Shown: in pieces, positions 24,251 to 35,322 of the stretch | How positions within the stretch are numbered: position 1 is the stretch's first letter | Layout: each line of letters starts with the position of its first letter | Source: Rhynchonema sp. JSB1_4 | Lineage: Eukaryota > Nematoda > Chromadorea > Monhysterida > Xyalidae | DNA: 64,000 nt | Assembly: GCA_030248065.1 (NCBI GenBank) | Contig: JASAMV010006200.1 | Span: 59,747-123,746 of the forward strand | Direction: 5' to 3' | Translations under genes and position numbers: made by a program | Notes under the pieces: generated by a model | The model's database searches: none | What the model was told of the DNA's origin: nothing | Seen by the model: only the letters and a program-made list of their open reading frames with translations

Positions 24251-26200
24251 ATGGGCCCTGAAAATAAGGGCGAAGATTCGACGAATCGTGCGGAGTGGTT
24301 AATACTACGTGAGAAATTAATTTGTTCAGCTCGTCCGGTCGAGTCACGATTGTGCGACAACGTCCCGCCGTTTCATCCACACGCCGGAGACGTTTTTGTT
24401 TTCCAAATCAACGAGGATCTGACACTTTGGGGTGTGCTTCTTGTCTCAGCAACAGTAACTTGTTTGTTGTATCCAAAAAAATTTGTGTTTTTGGTTGACA
24501 TTTTGGTGGCATTCCACAATAACGAGGCTGTAGAATCGAGCAACCAGGCTGATAGCTCGCTGCTGCTGAAAACACTCCGTTGACGTCATGTGATTGCAGA
24601 GAAAACGCTCCGATGTGATGGCTATCCGTGGCGCAGCGAAGGCCAGAAAATGATAATGAATGGCAAACTGAGGAAACGGTACGGAAAGTTGCGCACAAAA
24701 GGTGGTGGCAGCGATATCAGGTTCAAACGGGCCGAATACACTCTCAAGGATGATTACAAGTTAGTGACAAGAATGACATGTGTAGCACACAAAAGTGATC
24801 ATGCGTTAGTTTCAGATACGTCGTGTTTCATTATTCTGGTGATCACACAGTGCACATGCCACGACCGCATGGAAATGCAAAGGTGCCTGGTGAAAGGTGA
24901 TTATTATCGGTCGTCAGAATGCGTTTACGCCATTGATGTGATTTTTTCAGCTAACTTCGGGTGTTGCTTATCGGAAGCCGCAGCTTTCCGTTGGCAGATC
25001 GACGAATGCACTGACTGCATTTAAACATCAACAATCCAGACCGAGTCCAGCTGTGGTCGTGACTAATGGCAGTGATTCCACGCACGGGCAGCAAGAGTCA
25101 AATGATTGTGATAATGTATGCAAATTCTATTTTGTACTCGACTCTTTGTCTGCCTATCCACCCAAATTTTGTTCTATGCCACAGTGATCCGAACGCCACA
25201 AGAACCTGTAGTTACTGAGTGTACCAAGTTTCAGAGCAACGCCAATTCGTGCTCCCCGGAGGCCGCGGAACGCTCGTTCACACATCGAAAGCGAAAGTAC
25301 GGCAGACCGGCATTACCACCAGGTTGTCATTTATAAATGCATAGTTTTGGCAGCGTACGTGGACACAATAATATAGCGTCATTCTGTCTGGGACGACATG
25401 TTGAAGAGCGCTTGCAGGTGCCGTTGCTGAATCACTGTCTGATCGGTTGGCCGTGAGACAACTGCGAGTGCTCGAGTTGGAGGAGGAATATCTACAAGTA
25501 ACCACCTTTTCACATCTTGGAATCTTTGCGCGAAAGAAACTTCTCAGCTATTTTTTCTGACTGTTTTCAGCTGAAAATTCTTCACAAACGCATGGAACTT
25601 GAGCAGATGCAACGTAGTCTGGACACGGACGAATCTATGACTGGACGACATGGTCATGCTCGTCCGTACTCACAGTTTGAGCAGGTCCGTATTTACTTGG
25701 GGGATCGACCTAGGGCGTGGCGTTGATCTTTCATTTTCGATACAATCGGATCTTTCCGAGCATCAAAAAAATAGCGAAAAAATTGTTCTACGATAAATGT
25801 CCTGTTGTGCTGAACACTAAACAAATGATCTAATGCGCTTGATCGAACATTTATCGAAATCTCAAGTCCGATCCCGATCCCAAATTCAATGCCGTTCACT
25901 ACCAGCCATTTCACATAGAAAACAAACAGCTTTCAAACGTTGTTGAAAATTGTTACCAGCAGGTATACATTGTAGCTTTAAAAATGATTTGGGACTGGCA
26001 ATTGTTGTTTGCAGCCTTCACCGATGAACCGTCAACAGCAGCACTTGGCCGCAGATCAGCAGTTCATTGTCTTGTCCGATCAAGACCAGCACCCAACCTC
26101 AACTACTGTCCGGTCGCAGACTCGAAGCCACCACAACGATCAAGCATATGTGTATATCAATAGTGACGTGGTCGGACAGCGGGATGGCGTACAAGTGTGA
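24251..26200 (+). CDS. Protein with a WRKY/GCM-like domain and C-terminal coiled coil, family not identified
   Basis: I cannot name this gene. Nine exons join with matching phases: 24251-24431, 24600-24759, 24816-24882, 24951-25107, 25185-25322, 25418-25497, 25571-25684 and 26015-26200, with stop TGA at 26198; the start at ATG 24251 is a guess and an extra 5' exon is possible (eight are listed). Exon 2 reads RCDGYPWRSEGQK, close to the WRKY signature DGYxWRxxGQK, then RAEYTLKDDYK. Exon 3 continues YVVFHYSGDHTVHMPRPHG, which resembles the histidine end of WRKY/GCM/FLYWCH zinc folds. The two cysteines those folds need after the GQK strand are not visible. Later parts are Ser/Gln-rich, with a basic patch THRKRKYGRP and a heptad-like helix (RQLRVLELEEEYLQLK). 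SNX13 starts 262 bases downstream on the same strand. A DNA-binding role is inference. Confidence 0.6.
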
Positions 26201-26461
26201 CATACAATGTGACATGCTATGATCAATATATTCATACAATATTTGTGTATTTTCGTCACTTTGCTGTTCGTACATTGCGCAATGCATAAAAAACTGCGCA
26301 CGCCACCGACCAGAGTTCCAGTCTCAAAAATATTTAGCTTCGTTGCACGACCGAATGCCACAGATGTGGTCATTTACCCAACCCACCCAAATCCACGTTG
26401 TGCAACCCGTTATTTTGGAGATCTGAAAAGTTACAAGTGCATTTGCAGCACCGCAGGTGGC

Positions 26462-29400
26462 ATGGAGTTCGACGTGTTCGTTCGGGAACGCAGTCCGTTG
26501 TTGCTGGGAGTGTTTGGTGGATCAATCGCTTGTCTCGTTCTCGGATTCAACGGAATACTCGTTATGATATTCGCTCTGCTCGCATTCTTGCTTGGGTGAG
26601 ATCTGTTTTGATTTTGTCCGCCATTTAATTTGCTTCATTCGATTGACGCCTGTCGAATTGTTTGGCTGAGCCTGCACAATCAGCTGAGTTTGGCGTTCTT
26701 TGCAGTGCCGTGGTGGTGTTCTTGCGGAATGGCTGGCGGCGCTCTTCGGAGCTGTTGCTCGAATTCAACAATTTCGACCCGCAGTTTCCGAGCGGACTGC
26801 GTCAGGTTGCCAACCCATTGGCTTTATGCCCGCATCAATTGCTGCTCAGACCTGACCTTCCTCGTATTCTAGCTGCTCGGACAAATCGATAATCAGGATA
26901 AATCATATTTGTATGACAAACTGACTGGATCGCCTTTGTTGGATCCAATCATTGAAGAGGTCGGTCATGTGCATGCTGGTCGGTCATGGTATTCGTGATT
27001 TTTAACAGATGGGAACGATAAGTTGACTGACTTCAGATCGTCACATATTCGCTTCGTGATTTCGTTGATTCGTGGTATTCTCTGATCAGCAACGATGATT
27101 CGTTCAAAGACGGACTACGACAGTCCGCCCATCGATCGGTGGCTGTTTTGGCCACTTGGTGGGTACATGTGCGTCAGAACGTTTTGAATGAATGAATTTG
27201 AGTGGAAATTCAACTCAATATCAGCACTGACCAGTCTCGACCATCAATGCACCACCTCTATGATTGCAGCATGCGTCGTGTCGATTGGGTTCCGTTGTTG
27301 ACGCGACGATTCGTCGACGATTTCGCTTCGCACATTCGTCTGTATCGAAAGGCAAAGGACAAACTGCGACTCGAACAGATACAACAGGCGCAGGTTCGAT
27401 TGAAACACCAGCAGCGAAACATTAAAAAGCAGGCGATTATTTTTGTGTCGCCTTGCTGTTTCAGGAACAACGCCGTCGCATGTCGTCGTTATCATCATGC
27501 GGCGTTGAGAACGATGACCTGGACGGCCGGCTTGAATCTCACTTTTTTGATCTCGAATTCGACATGGAAAAGACATTCTGTCGCGATCTGGTGGCCACAT
27601 CCAGCCAGTATGAAAATGGTGAGTTGCGTGAATAAGATAATAAGCACAAGAACAGAAGAATAACATATTTTAACAAAAAACATAGTAATAATAACAAGCA
27701 GTGTTCGCGTGCTTGCAGCATATCTCCATGACTTAGCCGACATTCTCTTGTATCTTCTCATTCCGCCGGAGGACTTTCGCTGTCGACCCATGCGATTCGT
27801 GCTCAGGGTCAGTCAGCATGTTCAACTTCTTCTGTCCGTTTTTTTCGATCAGCCTGTCTGTGGAGCCAATGCTGCATTCCAGGAAGCTCTCGTGAAACGC
27901 ATTCTATTGCCATTGCTCGATTTATTCTCGGACGCTGACTATCTCAATCAACTGATTGTCTGGCTGGTGAGCTGATCGTCTATACCTGGAATGCGCTTTG
28001 CTGGCATCGGAGTCTAGATTGGTGTGGTACCTGGGGTTGATTTTGGCGTAAAATAACGTCAAGTCCAAGTCAAACCAATCCCCGACTTGATGCCAGCAAA
28101 GTGCATACCGGTGCTACGTATTCGAAGACCGTTGTGCTCGACCAACCCAAGTGACTGTTGCAGCTTGCCGATATACCTGTGTCAGCCGACGATTTTCTCA
28201 GCGTCGTGTCAACGAGCAAACACATCGACGAACTGCATTGTGTGAAGGAGGCGGTGTTGCATGAGATGCGATACCAACGGTCAAAGGACACCGGTGGAGA
28301 GGACGGTTGGCCGCTTAACGCTTCGTTTTATCTGTTTTATTAGGCGGTATATCTGGGCCTAATGTACTAAACAACAAAGAAATGGGGTTTTACTCAAATT
28401 TTAAACCAGTGCTGGTTGCGAGCTGTGCTACTCTCGTAATTTCAGACGCCATTATCAAGCAAAAGATCGCCAGTCTGTCGTTTGTGCTGACGACAGTCGA
28501 TCGTCGACTGAAACTGATCAATGCGCTCACTGGGAATGTCGATGACGCGTTTGCGGTAAAGCCATTCTTGTTGCGTCTATACTTGTCCTGTCTATTGAGT
28601 CGTTTGCCTTGATTCAGGCCGGCACGCCCAGCATCGAACAACCGGCCGTGCTCGGCGATCTGCCTCTCAGTTTTGTGCTCACCAAAAGTCTCGCACTAAC
28701 GTATTTTATTGGTTGGTTACACTTTAGTTACCAGCACCTATACTGGCAGGCGGAAAAAAAACCGTCGAAAAAAAAAAAAATTTTCCATTTTTTTTTTTTT
28801 TCTTAATATTTCAAAATAACAAACCAAATTCCCCCCCCCCCCCCCATTAAAATAAAAACAGTATACCAGCACCACGTTCCTTCCATATGCACATCGTCAG
28901 TGTTCTTTTCTGTGTTACAGATTACTTGCAAACGGTGGAAGGCCACGGCTACATCGATTTGTATCTCGCCATTGAGGTATACAATATGTGCAAATACATT
29001 TTGGACACAAAAATTTAGTAATGGTATGCTCAAAGTTAATGCGACGAACGCACAGGGCTTCAAACTGAGCGCCGAACATCAGCTGGCCGATGCACAGCTC
29101 AATCTAGTCACTCGCGGCGAGGCTGTTGATCCGTTGATTTTGGACAACATTCGTGAGGCTGCCATGTCCGTCTATCAGCAATATTTGGCCCCCGAGGTCG
29201 GCATTCCTTTGCCATTCCTATTATTACTCAAAATCAATAAGATGACAGAAATATCCAGGCCGCCGTCCAAGTTAAGATTGATGAAAGTCTGGTGAGAAAT
29301 TTGTTGAAGAAAATTCGAACCGAACGACCAACTGATTCGTGGTTCGACGAAGTTCAACAAAAGGTGCATTGTGTTTCTCTGACTGATGTGCCATGTTCAT

Positions 29401-32209
29401 GTGCTCATACAAATGTGCGATCATTGATATTTAGGTGATCGAAACGCTGGACAAAGACCTTCGATTCTTCCCAGCATTCAAAATGCACCCGTTGTACTTT
29501 CGCATGCTCGCCGAACTGTCGTTGGCCGATCAAGTTAGCAGTCATTCCAACGAGCTTGACATGAGTGCTTGTGGCGAAGGTGAGAACAAGTCATGCTTTT
29601 AGGGGTAGGATAAAACAACGCGCTGTTTTTTGAACCTGCAGGCTTATGAGGGTTCACGGTGACGTTACATTAAAAATGTTGTTCTTGGTCCTGCATTTTT
29701 CAGCGATTTTTTTAGGATTATCGTTGTTCTGTCCCATTCGCGTTACACCAAAATACGAAAAATAACGTTCTAGATTTTGTTGTGTTTTTTTCAGCGTTGG
29801 ATCTGACACTGGACAACATCGAGCCAGACGAGCTGAAGGCGGCGGCTGTCGATGCCGGTCTGTTGCCGCAGAATTCGAACCAACGACTGTGTGCCAATAT
29901 TGCAAACATTGGTGTGTGTTGCCATCGATTATTATTGATTGTCCAGCACAGCATTTATTGATGTGCATGTGCACAGGTATCGGCCGTGACAATAGCAGTC
30001 GTGCATTCGCGTTGTACAACATTCGTGTGTCACGTGAGATGGTGGCTGATGGACGTGTGCTCGCATCCTGGAACATACTGCGTCGATATTCAGACTTTCA
30101 TTCGTTGAACTCAATTGTCGAGTCCAAGGTTAGTCCGTGGTTGACAAAGGCGGATTGAAACAAAGTGCGAGCATTTCTTTTCGTCAACTGGCAATATTTC
30201 GATAAATTTTGCCTTTTTGAACACTGCAGTTCCCAGCGTTGGCCAATTTGCGATTTCCCGGCAAGAAGACGTTCAACAATCTCAATCAGGATTTTCTCGA
30301 ACAACGAAAACGGGCACTTAACAATTACCTACAGGTTGCACTTTTGATAAAGCGATGTGTTGCATTCACAGTACTTATCAATCCCCTTTATTATTCAGGC
30401 TCTACTTCATCCAGACGTGATGCGCGACAACAGCGGTCTCGAACGGGTACTGGTAGATTTCGTGTGCAGCAAACATTTCATCGGCGATCGAAGTGCCATC
30501 AGCAAAAAGGTAGGTGTCTCAAAAATATAATAATTAATTGTCGTCTTGCAACGTCAACGTTTTCGATTGTCCGCCGACCGACTTGCTGCATTTGCACAGG
30601 TGATGTCGTTGGTGAATCCCATCCGCACGGGCGTGCGTGCTTTCGGCGATGCGGTCACTGCCGTGCCCGAGACTGTGTTCGACGGGGTGGTCAGGGTGGG
30701 CGAGGGCGTCGGCAAGGTCACAAAGAGCATCATGGGTGTAAGTTGCTCACTGGATGATGGGGATTACTGCTTGATGACATCGGTGGCGTGCGCAGCTCAA
30801 GTTTTTGCGGCGTGCTTTTCACACAAAAGTCAATTTTTGTCCGTAAATGTTTTCCCATTTTCAAAGTTTCTCTCCTGTGCACGCCACTGGATGCGCTGCC
30901 CTAAGACAATTTCAAAATTGTTGTTCGCATGCATGTGCTTATGCTCACTGTTAGGCTTAGACTTAGGCATTTTTTCTATCTCCAAGAAACTGTCTTAGAG
31001 TTTTTCACAATGCGTGTCCGCCATATTGCTGGTCGTAAATGATGTTTCACACACACACAGACGGGCGCAACGGCAAGCGATGAGATGGCGGTGCTGATGG
31101 CAAGTCCGTTCGAGGGTCGGGTCGGCGCCGAGCTGCAGGATCAGGACGATTCGATACCGTTCCGAATCATGCTCTTGTTCCTCGATGATGTGTTCGGTTG
31201 GTTACAGTTGACGCACGCTTCTGCGTTGGCACCTGATTTATAATTGGGAGGTCAAATACAGTTTGCACCTATTTTTGCATTTTGCTTATGAAACGGAATG
31301 CTAGATGCAGTTGGCATGTAAAAATCTAATATTTTTGCATATCGCAAAGTGAAACGGTGAAAAACTCAGGCGTGCGTCTTGCACACTTGCATTGCCGTGT
31401 TTCAAACACATGACGTGCACACAACACCAGCCCAGTGCTTCTCACCAGGTCTGCGTCAGCGCAATCAATGGTTCCGTCGTCGTATGGTCGCATTTATCCG
31501 TCAGTTCGTGCGCGTCAGTCTAGGATCATCGATCAACAGAAAGATCGTCGATTTCGTCACGTGGCTGACGAGCGAGGAGCAGGTGGCCGCCTATCTCAAA
31601 TCATTCAGGTGCGTTTTATTCGATCTTACGTTGTCAGATTACGTTCTTTGCGATGTTTCAACCAGTCAAGGATTTACAGATCAGCCATCTGGCCCAACGG
31701 TCAATTGGCCGAGTCCACACCCGAACGACCGCATCACATTCAAATGCGTGCAAGGGTGGTCGCTAAGGTGAAACTGCTGGAAATGTTGCCCGGTTGGTGT
31801 ATGGCGCCCCACGTTTGCTTCGTTCAGGTTGTACAGTGAGCTCCAGTATTGGGCAGTATCACAGTATCAGCCACGCGCCAACGGACTGGACTGAACTGTC
31901 AAATGCATGCGCTACGCTCGCAAAATTTTTCGTGTGCAGCCTAATAGAACAGAGAGGACATTCAGAAACATTTCTGGTGCTTAAAAAATAACGTTGATTG
32001 CAGACGAGCTGCGTTTGTTCATCGGCAATGAGACATCAAGGGAGGGCACGGAACTGGTGTTCAACGCTCTGCAGCATGCGCATCTCAACCGTCGTCTGTT
32101 GTACGTGCTGCTGGAACGCATGCTCGTTACCGTATTCCCCGACAATCGATTTGATCAGCTGTTCGCTAGACTGCACTCAAAGTCACCCAGATGTCAGCAA
32201 CCGGTTTAG
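26462..32209 (+). CDS. SNX13: Sorting nexin 13 (RGS-PX protein)
   Basis: Membrane-anchored sorting nexin of the SNX13/14/25 class, linked in other animals to endosome/lysosome contacts and to RGS activity on G-alpha. The start at ATG 26462 (MEFDVFVRERSP) is followed by two hydrophobic segments. Then come the PXA domain (SLRDFVDSWYSLISNDDSF, RRFVDDFASHIRLYRKA), an RGS-like domain (PLSFVLTKSLALTYF to PAFKMHPLYFRMLAEL), a PX domain (RRYSDFHSLN, FPGKKTFNNLNQDFLEQRK) and the nexin C domain (WLTSEEQVAAYLKSFR, AIWPNGQLAE). About 22 exons have consistent phases, including 26462-26595, 26706-26805, 26873-26959, 27037-27158, 27270-27393, 27475-27618, 27719-27807, 27893-27966, 28164-28305, 28446-28555, 28618-28711, 28921-28976, 29056-29196, 29259-29363, 29435-29579, 29795-29911, 29977-30128, 30230-30334, 30399-30509, 30600-30737, 31061-31196, 31449-31608, 31680-31792 and 32004-32209. 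AATAAA lies at 32558. It matches human SNX13 better than SNX14 or SNX25. Confidence 0.93.
30781..30893. mobile_element. Small hAT-like MITE in a SNX13 intron
   Basis: Ends are CGGTGGCGTGCGCAG and CTGTGCACGCCACTG, imperfect complements. The element is about 113 bp with no coding content. Flanks GATGACAT and GATGCGCT agree at only 5 of 8 bases, so the target duplication is uncertain. Confidence 0.5.
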
Positions 32210-32696
32210 TTGGGTGACAGCTTTAATTCTACAGGCATGCCATGTCGCATTTTAGTCACAAATCTGTAGGCCATAATATTTTTCTTCATCGTGTTTTCGT
32301 TCACTCACTCGTGTTTGTGCCCGTACCTGCATAGATGGGTTATGCTGACCCAGGAGTTTCGGTTCGCTGGTTGTGTTTTGCTTCGTTTCATTCTCTCTTG
32401 TTACTCCTCGAATAATCTCATATTCGTTGCTGGTGTATTTTTATTCTTCAAGCTGTGATCAGTGTACAACGTTTGGATGATGTTTCATCTATCATTTTTC
32501 AATACTCGTTCCGTGTTATTCACCCTGTGACGCTGTGCATAAAGCCTCTATGCTCAAAATAAAATGCAGTCGCAATTTTGGTGTCCGCAGCGCCACTACG
32601 CGTTCATTCCTGTAGAATGGACTTCTGTTGTTGGTTGTTGACACGAAGTTACTCTTTTGTTCAATAATGCTTCAAAATGTTTGCGTCCGCCACACC

Positions 32697-35017
32697 ATGA
32701 GCTGGACGAACATAGAGGGTTTGATCAAGGAAGCCCTGGGCTCGACAAATCTCAAACGGTATGGTGCAAGTGGAGGTGGCTGCATCAATGAAGGCACTGG
32801 CTATATGACTGATGACGGCCCGGTCTTTGTGAAGAGAAATACAAAGAATAAGGTTGGCGATCGCGTGTGTCACTGCCTCAAACATGAATCACGGTCATAC
32901 GGTTCAAGTTGTGGGTTTGGGCTCCTGATAGATAGGAACGCTGTGGCTCATTAGTGTAAACCAAAGTGAAAACCTATTGATTTTTTGGGTTTGGCCTAAA
33001 TCCAGGTCTAAAATTGCAGTACTTTAGGCGACCAAAATCGTCCTCCGCCCGACCCGTTGAGCAATGCTCATCCCCAAGCCTAAGCCTAGTTGTAAGAGTA
33101 AGCCTAAGCACTTGCCTAACATCAACCCTAGTCCTCAAACCTATCTCCAACCAACTGGACCTGAATGAATTTTGTGTGGAGGGATGGGTCTGGACCTGAC
33201 GGGCTCAAAACTCGTAAAATACTGTCATGGACAGTATTATATGTATACGAAGCCAAGCAAACGTTGCCGAACTTTGCGAATTAGTTTGATCACATATTTG
33301 GGCCAGCTTTGAAGACTTCTGTGATCGTCATTTCCGTGACTGCCTTCAAATCCGATGCGGCCAAGCTGACTGCTGCTGTTACTTTGTGTATGTCTGTGAA
33401 CTACGGTCGCGTACAGTTTTTTGGGTCTTTCAATAATTAAAAATAAGCAGCCCTTGTGATGTTTCACAGGCGCGTCTGATGTTTGACGGCGAGTACGCGA
33501 GTTTGTCAGCGTTGTATGCGACCGGCTGTGTGCGCGTGCCGAAGCCATTGAAAGTCGTTGACATCGACAACAGTGGTGCAGCTGTGTTCATTGCTGAGTA
33601 TGTCGACATGTCTTCCGGCGCTGACACTGACGCACAGTTGGGGACTGCATTGGCCAGGTACGCCGGAGATTGTAAATTAGTAGCCGACCAACCAAGGGCT
33701 TATAGTGATGTCGTCAAGTCACAGCGTCAAATCTTTTCATCAAAACACGTGTTGTTTTTCGCGCTCACTTGGGGATCATGTATTATTGCTTGATTTGACG
33801 AAAAGATTTGACGAATTGATTTGACGACAAAACTATTAGCCCAACCAAGACGCGATCATGTTTTCAGGCTACACAGCCACAACTGGGAACTGATGAAGCC
33901 GAAGGAGCAGCGCGCTGATTGGATGCCGGCCAGTAGTGCTGACCAATCACCGATTCGAAGGTTCGGATTCGATGTGACCACCTGTTGTGGATATATTGCG
34001 CAGGTTGGTGCGTTGCGTAAGCTATGCGACGATAATTTCAACCGGCAGCGAGCATGATTATTGCAAAACTGATGCTGATGCGCTGGGCCAGCACGGTTAT
34101 GCTTTTGTATTACACGGTAGGGTGGATCTCACCAAGTTCGGGTAACTTTTATTCCACAAGCCACTGTGATTGGCGCGATACGCCGAACCGATTTCTCAAA
34201 CCTGATACCGTCTTTATGTTAGAGTTGATGTGCAACAACATAATCGAAGCCGCAATAACAGGATAAGCCGCCATTCAGAATAACAGCTGGTGCGACGATT
34301 GGGTGCAATTCTACACGAAACAACGACTGCAGCATCAAATCGATTTGATCAACAAGAATCGACCGGACAAAGAGTTGAACAGCGTCTGGTCTGATCTGGA
34401 GCCCATCATCCCGAAACTATTCGAACAGTGTGATCCGATCCTGCCGTCCTTGTTGCACGGCGATTTGTGGGGTGGCAACAAAGCTTCAACTGGCTCTGAG
34501 CCTGGTTGGTCGACCTATTGGCCCCTGATCTGTTCTGCAAGTACAGACAGACACTAGATTAGCTCGCTTCCAATTGTTGTCCACAGGCGTAGACTTGTCA
34601 GCCTTGCAGCCGCCGAGTCTGTATGCAAGGGTGCGCGAGAGTATGAGAGTACAAAACTGGCTTTGTTATCACACCAATCGACGCTGTGTGCATTGCAGTG
34701 ATCTTCGATCCGGCCAGTTTCTACGGACATCACGAATTCGAGTTCGGCATTCTGACCATGTTCGGTGGATTCGGTCGTGCTTTCCACCGAACCTATCACG
34801 ATGTCATTCCCAAACAACCGGGATTCGACGATCGTGTGCAATTATACGAATTGTTCCACCACCTCAATCATTGGTTGGTTTGACAATTTTGTATCACCAG
34901 ATGAATTGTTCGATGTTTTATGGTTCTGCGTGTTGCAGGAATCATTTTGGCAGCGGCTATCGCTCTTCATCCATCGACATCATGCGACACATTGTGAGTA
35001 GGTATAGAAAATCGTGA
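32697..35017 (+). CDS. FN3K: Fructosamine-3-kinase / ketosamine-3-kinase family protein
   Basis: Phosphorylates sugar residues on glycated lysines, destabilising the adduct (protein deglycation), in the cytosol. Seven exons with matching phases: 32697-32852, 33470-33657, 33868-34003, 34279-34504, 34699-34873 and 34939-35017 (six listed; the last may extend). Motifs follow the human order: [44 protein letters not shown], the catalytic loop HGDLWGGN, and [12 protein letters not shown]. The length, about 320 residues, suits the family. The stop used is at 35015-35017. A GTGAGT at 34994 with an acceptor at about 35080 could instead give a longer tail. Convergent with HAT1, about 300 bases from its stop. 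The gap 35018-35322 shows no other supported gene. Confidence 0.9.
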
Positions 35018-35322
35018 TTTTTATTGTGCTCATGTCGACATGCCATTACTCTCATTTTTCGTGATCCTTATTTTTTCAGTTTCGCAGTTGTCACTCCGCT
35101 TATCTGACGAAGTACTTTATTTACCACTGGAAAACGCCCATTCCAAATCAAAATTATTCGAAGAACCGGATCAATCAAAATTATTAGAAGAACCGGATCC
35201 TCATGGAGCACAAAAAGACGAAGAAAAATGTAGAAGATTGAGATTATAAACTGAAAAATGAACGAGCATCCTTGAGATAATAGATCGATTAGAACCAGAA
35301 CGCAAGTGCAATTAACAGTCAG

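Noticed and set aside
26806..26872. Continuous frame through SNX13 near 26662-26892
   Set aside because: Removing a 67-base GT-AG intron restores the frame into the PXA domain; reading through meets a stop.
35040..35249. 69-codon frame with a signal-like start (LLSFFVILIFSVSQ)
   Set aside because: Lies directly in the likely FN3K 3' region. An acceptor inside it makes an alternative FN3K last exon as likely as a separate small secreted protein.
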